Part shown: one piece after another, positions 13,698 through 20,590 of the stretch
Layout: each line of letters starts with the position of its first letter
Position numbering within the stretch: the stretch's first letter is position 1
From: Clostridia bacterium
Lineage (GTDB): Bacteria; Bacillota; Clostridia; TANB77; CAG-508
Length of the DNA: 24,101 nucleotides
Assembly (NCBI GenBank): GCA_900754085.1
Contig: CAAEBO010000035.1
Coordinates: 1-24,101, forward strand
Direction of reading: 5' to 3'
Notes under the pieces: generated by a model
The model's input: the letters and a program-made list of their open reading frames with translations, nothing else
Told to the model about the DNA's origin: nothing
Databases searched by the model: none
Program-made: the position numbers and the translations under genes

Positions 13698-13719
13698 TTA
13701 TTTTTCCCTCCTCTTAAGA

Positions 13720-14547
13720 TTATTTTCTTCTCTTAACTATGAATTTATTTGATAACTTTTTCTTGTTTCTTGTCTTGTATCCAAGTGCTGGTTTACCCCA
13801 AGGTGTTAATGGTCCTGCGTGTCCTACTGGTGCTCTACCTTCACCACCACCATGTGGGTGATCTACTGGGTTCATAACAGATCCTCTAACTTGTGGTCTC
13901 CAACCCATATGTCTTTTTCTTCCAGCTTTACCAATTTTTATAGTATCATGTTCAGCATTTCCAACTGTTCCAATTGTAGCTCTACATCTTGTTAAGATTA
14001 ATCTCATTTCTCCTGAAGGAAGTCTTACGTGTGCATATTTACCTTCTTTAGCCATAAGTTGTGCTTCTTGACCTGCACTTCTTACTAATTTTCCACCTTG
14101 TCCTGGATTTAATTCTATATTGTGAATCATTGTACCAACTGGTATAGAATCGATTGGCATACAGTTTCCTGGTTTAATATCTACTTTATTTCCAGATACT
14201 ACTTTATCTCCATCTTTTAATCCTAAAGGTGCTAATATATATGCCTTTGTTCCATCTTCGTATTGGATTAATGCAATATTTGCACTTCTGTTTGGATCAT
14301 ATTCGATTCCTATAACTGTTGCTGTCATATCATCTTTTATACGTTTAAAATCTATTATTCTATATTTTTGTCTGTTTCCTCCACCTTGGTGTCTAACAGT
14401 AATTCTTCCGTATGAGTTTCTTCCTGCTTTTTCATTTTTCTTTGCTAATAAAGATTTTTCTGGTGTCTTTTTTGTTATCTCATCAAATGCAGAAACTGTC
14501 ATATTTCTTCTTGATGGTGTATATGCTTTAAATCTTTTTACTCCCAT
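13720..14547 (-). CDS. rplB: 50S ribosomal protein L2
   Basis: L2 is a core 50S protein near the peptidyl transferase centre, needed for subunit association. The 275 residues begin MGVKRFKAYTPSRRNMTVSAFDEITKK. The conserved VMNPVDHPHGGGEGRAPVG loop is present with the essential histidine at about position 230, and the C-terminus LGYKTRNKKKLSNKFIVKRRK is complete. AAAGGA precedes the ATG. The 201-nt spacer from L23 is far longer than usual for neighbours in this operon and is described separately. Confidence 0.98.
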   Translation of the reverse strand: MGVKRFKAYTPSRRNMTVSAFDEITKKTPEKSLLAKKNEKAGRNSYGRITVRHQGGGNRQKYRIIDFKRIKDDMTATVIGIEYDPNRSANIALIQYEDGTKAYILAPLGLKDGDKVVSGNKVDIKPGNCMPIDSIPVGTMIHNIELNPGQGGKLVRSAGQEAQLMAKEGKYAHVRLPSGEMRLILTRCRATIGTVGNAEHDTIKIGKAGRKRHMGWRPQVRGSVMNPVDHPHGGGEGRAPVGHAGPLTPWGKPALGYKTRNKKKLSNKFIVKRRK

Positions 14548-14748
14548 TTTTATTATCCTTTCTTCTTTTTATTTGTAGATTTTTTCCTGTTCTACATACA
14601 GATATTCTTTATTCTCCTGGTATTTTCCAGATAATTAATTTATCATTTTCAGATTCACTTTATTATATTAAAACTTACCTGAACGTAATCTCTCTTTTTC
14701 GCTTACAAAGTTATCTGTAGCTTATTTCGCTTCGTACAGCTAACTCTC
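14548..14748. other. Long rplW-rplB spacer with a hairpin
   Basis: No coding frame is seen. In minus-strand RNA 14735-14744 pairs with 14710-14719 (CUGUA/UACAG plus GUUA/UAAC around one G/A mismatch), 9 bp with a 15-nt loop, starting a few nucleotides after the L23 stop codon. No U-run follows. A TATAAT hexamer occurs further on (minus strand, near 14667) but lacks a -35 at proper distance. The remainder is A+T-rich without visible structure. Confidence 0.55.
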
Positions 14749-15096
14749 TTAAGCTCCCATAAATTCATCAATAGAATCTTTATATTTTTTAGATATTTTT
14801 GTTTGTTTTCCGCCTTTTGCTAAATATGTTTTTTGTTCTGGGTTTGTGTCTATTGTAACAATAGCTTTTTTCCAGTCAGATGTTTTTCCAACATATCTTC
14901 CCATTCTTTTTTGTTTTCCATTTACATTCATTGTGTTAACTTTTAATACTTTAACATTAAAAAGTTTTTCAACAGCGTTTTTAATATCTATTTTTGTAGC
15001 TTTTCTATTTACTTCAAAGGTATACTTTCCTTCATTTAATCCATCATTACTTTTTTCTGTAATTACTGGAGCAATTATTATTTCTTCTGGTCTCAT
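14749..15096 (-). CDS. rplW: 50S ribosomal protein L23 with extended C-terminus
   Basis: L23 lies at the tunnel exit and is the main docking site for trigger factor and SRP. The product begins MRPEEIIIAPVITEKSNDGLNEGKYTFEVNRKATKIDIKNAVEKLFNVKV, fully typical, with the RMGRYVGKTSDWKKAIVTI loop. It is 115 residues, against about 95-100 in most bacteria; the extra part is a lysine-rich tail after about residue 90 (KQTKISKKYKDSIDEFMGA). The ATG overlaps the rplD stop codon (TAATG), so the two are translationally coupled. Confidence 0.97.
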   Translation of the reverse strand: MRPEEIIIAPVITEKSNDGLNEGKYTFEVNRKATKIDIKNAVEKLFNVKVLKVNTMNVNGKQKRMGRYVGKTSDWKKAIVTIDTNPEQKTYLAKGGKQTKISKKYKDSIDEFMGA

Positions 15097-15719
15097 TATG
15101 CGTACACCTCCTCTAATTTCTTAACAGCATCTAGAGTTACAACTAATTTGTTATATTTTAATAAATCATAAACATTTATTGTATTTACTAATGTTGTTTT
15201 AACATTTTTTATGTTTCTTGCTGATTTTTGAACATTTTCATTTTTTTCTGGTAATAAAATTAATGTTTTTCCTGTTATTTTTAAGTTTTCTAAAGTTTTA
15301 ACCATAGCTTGTGTTTTAATTTCTTTCATTTCAGCTTTGTCTAAAACAACTAAATTGTTTTCTAAAACTTTTGAGCTTAATACTGAACGTATTGCTAATC
15401 TTCTTTCTTTCTTATTAACAGTATATTTGTATGAACGTGGTTTTGGTCCTAATGCAATTCCACCTTTTATCCATTGTGGTGCTCTTATAGAACCTTGTCT
15501 TGCTCTACCTGTTCCTTTTTGTCTCCATGGTTTTCTACCACCACCAGATACTTCTGATCTTGTTTTTGTACTTTGTGTTCCTTGTCTTTGGTTAGCTAAA
15601 TAGTTAACTAATACACTATGTACTATTGCTTCATTTGGTTCAATTCCAAATACGTTATCGTTTAATTCTACATCGCTAACTTTTTTACCTTCCATATTAT
15701 ATACATCTATTTTAGGCAT
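15096..15719 (-). CDS. rplD: 50S ribosomal protein L4
   Basis: L4 extends a long loop into the exit tunnel and, in E. coli, regulates the S10 operon through the mRNA leader. The 207-residue sequence begins MPKIDVYNMEGKKVSDVELND and contains the tunnel loop GGGRKPWRQKGTGRARQGSIRAPQWIKGG. The C-terminal domain ends YNKLVVTLDAVKKLEEVYA. AGGGAGG lies upstream. Whether it acts on the long S10 leader here cannot be seen from sequence. Confidence 0.98.
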   Translation of the reverse strand: MPKIDVYNMEGKKVSDVELNDNVFGIEPNEAIVHSVLVNYLANQRQGTQSTKTRSEVSGGGRKPWRQKGTGRARQGSIRAPQWIKGGIALGPKPRSYKYTVNKKERRLAIRSVLSSKVLENNLVVLDKAEMKEIKTQAMVKTLENLKITGKTLILLPEKNENVQKSARNIKNVKTTLVNTINVYDLLKYNKLVVTLDAVKKLEEVYA

Positions 15720-15737
15720 TGTATTTTTCCTCCCTTC

Positions 15738-16373
15738 CTATTTACATAATTTTACACTTGATTTTAATTTTAGAATAGCTCCTTTTGGTCCTGGAACGCT
15801 TCCTTTTACTAATAATACATTTTTATCCATATCAACTTTAATTATTTCTAAGTTTTGGATAGTTATTTTTTGTACACCCATGTGTCCTGGTAATTTCTTA
15901 CCTTTGAAAACTCTACCTGGTGTAGATGTTGATCCCATTGAACCTGGTCTTCTATGATACATAGAACCATGTCCCATAGGTCCTCTATGTTGTCCATGTC
16001 TTTTTATAACACCTTGGAATCCTTTTCCTTTAGAAATTCCTTGAACATCTATTTTTTCTCCTTGTTCAAATGTATCTGCTTTCATTTCATCTCCAACTTT
16101 TACATTTGAAACATCTTCTAATCTAAATTCTCTTAAATGTTTTTTTGCTTCAACATTAGCTTTTGCAAAGTGTCCAGCTTTTGGTTTATTTACTTTATGT
16201 GCTTTAACTTCTCCAAAACCTAATTGAACTGCATTATATCCATCTGTTTCTACTGTTTTAACTTGTGATACTACACAAGGACCAGCTTCTATAACTGTTA
16301 CTGGAATGATCATTCCTTTTTCATCGAATATTTGTGTCATTCCTACTTTTTTTCCTATTAATCCTTTTTTCAT
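15738..16373 (-). CDS. rplC: 50S ribosomal protein L3
   Basis: L3 is an early 50S assembly protein whose extended finger reaches the peptidyl transferase centre. The 211 residues start MKKGLIGKKVGMTQIFDEKGMIIPVTVIEAGPC and contain SKGKGFQGVIKRHGQHRGPMGHGSMYHRRPGSMG. The frame extends eight codons to a GTG at 16397, but AGGAGG (16381-16386) would then lie inside the gene, so the ATG at 16373 is the start. A 6-bp hairpin (16386-16403) directly abuts and slightly overlaps this ribosome-binding site. Confidence 0.97.
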   Translation of the reverse strand: MKKGLIGKKVGMTQIFDEKGMIIPVTVIEAGPCVVSQVKTVETDGYNAVQLGFGEVKAHKVNKPKAGHFAKANVEAKKHLREFRLEDVSNVKVGDEMKADTFEQGEKIDVQGISKGKGFQGVIKRHGQHRGPMGHGSMYHRRPGSMGSTSTPGRVFKGKKLPGHMGVQKITIQNLEIIKVDMDKNVLLVKGSVPGPKGAILKLKSSVKLCK

Positions 16374-16490
16374 TTTCTTTCCTCCTATACGTTTCACCGT
16401 ATAAGTTATTCGTTTTGCTTTAAGCTTTTACGACTAACTTAACTATTGGCTAATTAGATTATAATTAGCTTGGCTTCGTTATTTTTAATT
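16374..16490 (-). promoter_or_regulatory. rpsJ-rplC spacer with two hairpins
   Basis: This 117-nt spacer contains an 8-bp perfect stem, GCUAAUUA/UAAUUAGC (16462-16469 with 16449-16456) with a 5-nt loop, and a second perfect 6-bp stem UAUACG/CGUAUA (16398-16403 with 16386-16391) around GUGAAA that touches the L3 ribosome-binding site. The second could modulate L3 translation. The 12-mer AGTTAAGTTAGT (minus strand, 16433-16444) also occurs in the S10 leader at 17034-17045. Confidence 0.5.
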
Positions 16491-16820
16491 TTATAATTTT
16501 ATTTCTATATCAACACCTGCTGGTAAATCTAACTTCATTAAGTTATCAACAGTTTTTTGTGTTGGATAAAGAATATCTATAACTCTCTTATGTGTTCTCA
16601 TTTCGAATTGTTCTCTTGAATCTTTGTATTTGTGTGGAGAACGTAAGATTGTTACAACTTCTTTTTGTGTTGGAAGTGGAATTGGTCCAGAAACTTTTGC
16701 TCCTGTTTTTTTAGCAGTATCTACTATTTTTTCAGCAGACTGATCTAAAATAACGTGATCATAAGCTTTTAACCTTATTCTTATTTTTTCGCTTCCTACC
16801 ATTTGATTTGTTGTTGCCAT
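16491..16820 (-). CDS. rpsJ: 30S ribosomal protein S10
   Basis: S10 is a 30S head protein that, as NusE, also joins transcription antitermination complexes with NusB. The 109 residues contain EKIRIRLKAYDHVILDQSAEKIVDTAKKTGAKVSGPIPLPT and the EMRTHKRVIDI motif. The N-terminus is slightly longer than usual (MATTNQMVGS before EKIRIRLK). AAGGAGGG lies 10 nt before the ATG. It opens the superoperon behind a promoter and a leader of about 320 nt. Confidence 0.98.
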   Translation of the reverse strand: MATTNQMVGSEKIRIRLKAYDHVILDQSAEKIVDTAKKTGAKVSGPIPLPTQKEVVTILRSPHKYKDSREQFEMRTHKRVIDILYPTQKTVDNLMKLDLPAGVDIEIKL

Positions 16821-17142
16821 AGTATAATTTCCCTCCTTAAAATATTTAAATGTACCTAGGCAAGTTTAAACGCACCCTGGTGTTTTGTAAAATACCAATA
16901 TAAAAACCCAAGTTGGCATGATAATCTTGGGATAAGTGCATTATGTATATTGTAGCTATATAAAAATACTTATACTTTTTCTGACTTATACAAACTTATT
17001 ATATAAGACTTTTTTGATAATTCTATTTATACAACTAACTTAACTTACCGCCCGGTCTAAGCCAAGACATACTCCATAGAAGTTCCCTCCAAATCAGTCT
17101 CCCAATTTGTAGCCACATTCTACTTCAACGCTAAACTCATGC
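16821..17142 (-). promoter_or_regulatory. Long structured 5' leader of the S10 operon
   Basis: About 320 nt separate the predicted transcription start from rpsJ, with no sizeable frame. The 5' third (about 17048-17126) is clearly richer in G+C than its surroundings. By eye it folds as GAAGU/ACUUC (17122-17126 with 17079-17083) enclosing CAAAUU/GAUUUG (17104-17109 with 17090-17095), followed by GUCU/AGAC (17065-17068 with 17055-17058) and the GC-rich ACCGGGCGGU. The 3' half contains an attenuator-like hairpin (16902-16931). A regulatory leader bound by a ribosomal protein is the likely role; I do not recognise a described leader family. Confidence 0.6.
16902..16931 (-). terminator. Possible attenuator in the S10 leader
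   Basis: CCCAAG (16926-16931) pairs with CUUGGG (16907-16912) over 6 bp with a 13-nt loop, directly followed by UUUUUAUAUU. The stem is short, so termination would be partial. The upstream GUCUUGG (17062-17068) can pair with CCAAGAU (16924-16930) over 7 bp including one G.U, which would remove the terminator stem. That competition is what attenuation needs, but it is inferred. Confidence 0.45.
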
Positions 17143-17148
17143 CTAATT

Positions 17149-17177
17149 ATTATACAATGCTTACACTCGTAAGTCAA
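17149..17177 (-). promoter_or_regulatory. Main promoter of the ribosomal superoperon
   Basis: TTGACT (17172-17177) and a perfect TATAAT (17149-17154) are 17 nt apart on the minus strand. This is close to the sigma-A consensus, as expected for a highly expressed ribosomal operon. It lies 60 nt downstream of the ldh terminator. The start site should fall near 17142. Confidence 0.88.
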
Positions 17178-17237
17178 TACATATTTGTAATATTTTTGTA
17201 ATTTTTACTATATTAACTATATTATTACTTTTAATCT

Positions 17238-17286
17238 AAAAAATATAGACAAAAACTTTCTAAATAATTGAAAATTTATGTCTATA
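17238..17286 (-). terminator. Rho-independent terminator of ldh
   Basis: UAUAGACA/UGUCUAUA (17279-17286 with 17244-17251) forms the base of a stem that continues, after one U/U mismatch, with about 8 more pairs (AAAUUUUC/GAAAGUUU, one U.G) and a 9-nt loop. Six U residues follow (17238-17243). It begins 20 nt after the ldh stop codon and separates ldh from the ribosomal promoter. Confidence 0.9.
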
Positions 17287-17306
17287 CTTGTTAATTATAT
17301 GTTCAT

Positions 17307-18257
17307 TTATTTTATTACTTTATCTATTTCTTCTTTCATAGCAAGTAATGTTTTACAACTGCTTTCGAATCTTTCTTTTTCTTCTCCTTCTAGTTGTAAT
17401 TCTAAGATTTCTCTTGCTCCTTTTCTGTTTATAATAGTTGGTACTCCAATATATAAACCTTTTTGACCGTATTCACCATTTAAATATGTTGAAACTGTCA
17501 TAATTTCATTTTGATCATTTAATATAGCTTTTATTATTTTTGTTAATCCTAAACCTATACCATAATAAGTAGCTTTCTTTCTATTTATAATTTCGTATGC
17601 AGCTTGTTGTACTTCTGTATATATTTTTTCTAAATCTGAAATTGGATGTTTATTATCTTTCATTATTTCTTTTATTTTTTTGCATCCAACATTAGCATGA
17701 TTCCATGGTACAAATGATGAATCTCCATGTTCTCCCATTATATAAGCATGTACATTTTTACTAGATACTTTAAGGTATTTTCCTAATAAATAACGTAATC
17801 TAGCTGTATCTAAAACTGTTCCTGATCCTATTACTTTAGAACTATCAAATCCTGAAACTTCTCTTACTACATATGTCATTAAATCAACTGGATTACTTGC
17901 AATTAAGAATATTCCTTTAAATCCACTTGCAACAACACTCTCTGTTATTTGTTTCATAATTTTAGCGTTTGCAGCAGCAAGTTCTAATCTTGTTTGTCCT
18001 GGTTTTTGTGCTAACCCTGCTGTTATAACAACTATATTAGCATCTTTACATTCATCATAATCACCAGATTTTATTATCATATCTGTTGGTGCACAAGGCA
18101 TACCATGTGCTAAGTCCATTGCTTCTCCTTCTGCTTTGTCTTTTAAAACATCTACTAATACAAGTTCATTAATTCCACCTTGGTTTAATAAAGAGTATGC
18201 CATACTCATTCCAACGAACCCTGTACCTACTAATACAATTTTTCTTTTATCAACCAT
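17307..18257 (-). CDS. ldh: L-lactate dehydrogenase
   Basis: LDH reduces pyruvate to L-lactate with NADH, regenerating NAD+ in fermentation. The 316 residues begin with the Rossmann motif GTGFVG (11-16). Gln84 in AQKPGQTR marks lactate and not malate specificity; Arg90 is the mobile-loop arginine. The active-site pair Asp150/His177 (GTVLDTARLR and GEHGDSS) and the substrate arginine Arg153 are present. It is flanked by its own promoter (18296-18325) and terminator, so it is a single-gene unit. It occupies the place upstream of S10 where many relatives have the str operon. Confidence 0.96.
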   Translation of the reverse strand: MVDKRKIVLVGTGFVGMSMAYSLLNQGGINELVLVDVLKDKAEGEAMDLAHGMPCAPTDMIIKSGDYDECKDANIVVITAGLAQKPGQTRLELAAANAKIMKQITESVVASGFKGIFLIASNPVDLMTYVVREVSGFDSSKVIGSGTVLDTARLRYLLGKYLKVSSKNVHAYIMGEHGDSSFVPWNHANVGCKKIKEIMKDNKHPISDLEKIYTEVQQAAYEIINRKKATYYGIGLGLTKIIKAILNDQNEIMTVSTYLNGEYGQKGLYIGVPTIINRKGAREILELQLEGEEKERFESSCKTLLAMKEEIDKVIK

Positions 18258-18295
18258 AACAATCTTCCCTTCCTTTTATATTCTTTCAGCCTCAT

Positions 18296-18325
18296 ATTAT
18301 ACTATTAATAATAAGTATTTGTCAA
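18296..18325 (-). promoter_or_regulatory. Promoter of ldh
   Basis: Perfect TTGACA (18320-18325) and TATAAT (18296-18301) hexamers are separated by 18 nt on the minus strand, 39 nt before the ATG. The rest of the 157-nt spacer to the J-domain gene holds no frame. I see no Rex-type operator with confidence, although redox control would be plausible for an LDH gene. Confidence 0.85.
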
Positions 18326-18414
18326 ATTTTAAACTATCTATTTTCATATTATACCCATACTATTTTAACTTATTTCATTTAATATTGTATTTTTTATAAT
18401 TATGTATAATTTTT

Positions 18415-18963
18415 TTAACTTATTGTGTCTATTATAGATTTTAATATTATATTGTTTTCAATTATATCTCTCACCCATTTATTAGTTGCAGGAATTATAT
18501 ATATTATACAGCCAATTATAAACACTACTCCTAAAACTATAACTATTGCTTTTATTTTTCTTAAAAAAGCATTCATTTTTAATCTTCTTAATTCTTTTTT
18601 ATATTCTTTTTTTAATATATTGTTTGCTTCTTTAGTTAATTCTTGTTCTTTTTTATAGTTATTATATTGATTGGTATAAACGCTTTTTATATTGTTAATA
18701 TATTCATTGTTCTTAGCTACTTTTATTCTTTCTTCCTCTTCTTTAATTTGTTTAAGTTTTTCATCATACTTCGCTTTCTTATTTTCGTCTGATAATATTT
18801 CGTATGCTTCATTAATCCTTTTTATTTTTTCTTCTGCACTCTTTTTATTTTTCTCTTCTTGCAAATCTGGATGATACTTCTTCGCTAAAACTTTATATGC
18901 TTTTTCAATTACTTCTTTAGAAGCTTTTGGGTCCACTTCTAGAATTTCATAATAATTTTTCAT
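18415..18963 (-). CDS. Membrane-anchored J-domain protein
   Basis: The 182-residue protein starts with a J domain (about 1-70): YYEILEVDPKASKEVIEKAYKVLAKKYHPD, with the HPD triad at 31-33 that stimulates Hsp70/DnaK ATPase. A highly charged, probably helical segment (about 68-137, rich in Lys and Glu) follows, then one membrane span at about 138-158 and a short tail. It lacks the Gly/Phe region and zinc-finger domain of DnaJ proper, so it is a specialised co-chaperone, probably with the J domain in the cytosol. The frame is open 56 codons upstream but that extension lacks J-domain similarity and runs into the divergent gene, so MKNYYEIL is the start. Partners are unknown. Confidence 0.88.
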   Translation of the reverse strand: MKNYYEILEVDPKASKEVIEKAYKVLAKKYHPDLQEEKNKKSAEEKIKRINEAYEILSDENKKAKYDEKLKQIKEEEERIKVAKNNEYINNIKSVYTNQYNNYKKEQELTKEANNILKKEYKKELRRLKMNAFLRKIKAIVIVLGVVFIIGCIIYIIPATNKWVRDIIENNIILKSIIDTIS

Positions 18964-19103
18964 TACATTCTTCTTTCTATATAAATTATAAAAAATTTCG
19001 TACAATACTAAAATTATAACATTTATTCTAAAAATATAATAGTATTTTTTGTCATTTAGTGTTATAATTTTTCTATCATATATTACATAAGGAGTGAACA
19101 CAA
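18964..19103. promoter_or_regulatory. Divergent promoter region of the J-domain and DUF4364-like genes
   Basis: This 140-nt region serves two divergent genes. On the plus strand a TATAAT lies at 19063-19068, 35 nt before the DUF4364-like start, without a good -35. On the minus strand TATAAT boxes lie at 18985-18990 and 19013-19018, also with poor -35 hexamers. The plus-strand gene has a clear AAGGAG site, the minus-strand gene a weaker AGAAAGAAG. Confidence 0.35.
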
Positions 19104-19646
19104 ATGAAATTATCATCTGACAAAGATACAATGGCAGAATTAAAAGCTTTAATTTTATATATTTTGTATAAGATTAATAAGCCCATTACTAATGATGAAT
19201 TTTTAAAATTAGTTTTAACAATAACCGATATAAACTATTTTTATTTTCAACAGTTTTTATTAGATTTAATCTCTGCCGAATATGTAACTTCTACAAAATT
19301 AGATGAAAATACATTATATAAAATAACAGCAAAAGGAATTGAAGCTCTTAAACTTACAGGCGATATGATTCCAGGTATCTTAAAACTAAAAGTAGATAAG
19401 AATTTTAAAAATGAACTAAATATTATAGAAAATGAAGTTTCGGTTTCTGCTGAGTATCAACCTCAAAGTAATAAATCTTATAAAATATTTTGCAAAATAA
19501 CAGAAAATGGCGAAACTGTATTCGAAATAAGAACACTTGCTGGTTCCAGTGAACATGCTAAAAATATTGTAGACAATTGGAAAGCCAATGCAACAGAAAT
19601 ATATCCTAAAATAATGAAAGCCTTAAATGGTGATAGTGAAGATTAG
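19104..19646 (+). CDS. DUF4364-like winged-helix protein
   Basis: This 180-residue protein is the only gene on the plus strand. Its beginning (LKALILYILYKINKPITNDEFLKLVLTITDINYFYFQQFLLDLISAEYVTS) resembles the helix-turn-helix start of DUF4364 proteins of Clostridia, and YKITAKGIEALKL is like the wing that follows. The C-terminal half (about 100-175) is a mixed strand/helix region of unknown role. A DNA-binding or transcription role is suggested by the fold only; no function is known to me. It is a single gene ending at a strong terminator. Confidence 0.75.
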   Translation: MKLSSDKDTMAELKALILYILYKINKPITNDEFLKLVLTITDINYFYFQQFLLDLISAEYVTSTKLDENTLYKITAKGIEALKLTGDMIPGILKLKVDKNFKNELNIIENEVSVSAEYQPQSNKSYKIFCKITENGETVFEIRTLAGSSEHAKNIVDNWKANATEIYPKIMKALNGDSED

Positions 19647-19655
19647 CTTATATGC

Positions 19656-19693
19656 AAAACAACAGATGTAAAAAACATCTGTTGTTTTTATTA
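19656..19693 (+). terminator. Terminator between convergent genes
   Basis: AAAACAACAGATGT (19656-19669) and its exact complement (19675-19688) form a perfect 14-bp stem with an AAAAA loop. On the plus strand a T5 run (19685-19689) completes a strong terminator for the DUF4364-like gene. On the minus strand the stem ends in UUUU, so it may also stop the methyltransferase transcript less efficiently. Confidence 0.9.
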
Positions 19694-19727
19694 AGCTTAT
19701 ATCACAATAATATCAATTTTTTATTTT

Positions 19728-20516
19728 CTAGTAGCCTAATTTTTTTCTTATATATTCATAAACAATAATACTTGTTGCTACCGAAGCATTTAAACTTTCT
19801 GTTTTTCCTAACATAGGAATAATTATTTTTTCATCTGCAAATTCTAATATTTCTTGTGTAACTCCATTTGCTTCATTACCTATTACTAATACTTTTTTAT
19901 TATAGTCTGTTTCATATATATTTTTATTTGCACTTAAATCTGTACACATTACTTTATATTTATGCTTTTTAGCATCTTTTAAGGCTTCTTTTAAGTTATC
20001 TACTTCTATTACATTTATCCTAAATATTGCTCCCATTGTAGATCTTACTACTTTTTGATTATACGCATCTACTGTATCTTTAGAAACTATAACTTGTGTT
20101 AAATTTGCACTATCTATTGTTCTTAATATTGTTCCTAAATTTCCAGGATCTTGTATTCCGTCTAATGCAATAATAATATCTTCTTTATAATTTATTTCTC
20201 TTGTATTATTTTTATCTACTATTGCCAAAATCCCTTGTGGCTTAGAAACATCTGTTATGGTTTCAAAAATCTTTCTAGTAACATAAATACAATCATATTT
20301 AGCAATTTCGTATAATAACTTATCATCTAATAAATTGTTTGCTAAGCATTCTTCACATATTATAATCTTTTTAATATGTGCTTTTTCATTAATTGCTTCT
20401 TTTATTATTTTTATTCCTTCAATTATATATTCATTATTTAAATCTCTGTATTTTCTTTCTTTTAATTTCTTTATACTTTTTATGTTCTCATTATCCTTAC
20501 TAGTTATAATTTGCAT
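19728..20516 (-). CDS. SpoU/TrmH-family RNA 2'-O-methyltransferase
   Basis: These enzymes transfer methyl from S-adenosylmethionine to a ribose 2'-OH in rRNA or tRNA. The 262-residue chain has an N-terminal substrate-binding part (to about 100: EYIIEGIKIIKEAI...SKPQGILAIV) and a C-terminal SPOUT knot domain with the three SpoU motifs: DGIQDPGNLGTILRT (119-133), VIGNEANGV (211-219) and IPMLGKTESLNASVA (233-247). The organisation matches 23S rRNA guanosine 2'-O-methyltransferase-like proteins such as YsgA, but the modified nucleotide cannot be read from sequence. A clean AGGAGG precedes the ATG. It follows mfd by 74 nt and may share its promoter. Confidence 0.92.
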   Translation of the reverse strand: MQIITSKDNENIKSIKKLKERKYRDLNNEYIIEGIKIIKEAINEKAHIKKIIICEECLANNLLDDKLLYEIAKYDCIYVTRKIFETITDVSKPQGILAIVDKNNTREINYKEDIIIALDGIQDPGNLGTILRTIDSANLTQVIVSKDTVDAYNQKVVRSTMGAIFRINVIEVDNLKEALKDAKKHKYKVMCTDLSANKNIYETDYNKKVLVIGNEANGVTQEILEFADEKIIIPMLGKTESLNASVATSIIVYEYIRKKLGY

Positions 20517-20590
20517 CTTTTCCTCCTAGCTTCATTATATCTCTAATTACTTTATACATAGCTTTTACATTTTTTTAATAAAAAAATCTC

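Noticed and set aside
14650..14700. TATAAT in the L23-L2 gap as an L2 promoter
   Set aside because: The hexamer 17 nt upstream (GATTAC) does not resemble a -35 box; such -10 matches are frequent in this composition.
17123..17140. Mini-frame MSLALK at the start of the S10 leader transcript
   Set aside because: Six codons almost at the predicted 5' end leave no room for a ribosome-binding site, and there is no run of regulatory codons as in leader peptides.
18964..19131. 56-codon N-terminal extension of the J-domain protein
   Set aside because: It lies before the J domain, overlaps the divergent gene start by 28 nt and would cover both promoter regions; J-domain proteins of this type begin directly at the J domain.
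20517..20590. Palindrome of T and A runs between mfd and the methyltransferase as a terminator
   Set aside because: The stem is only A/U pairs with the U-run within the stem, so it would be very unstable; more likely the two genes are cotranscribed.
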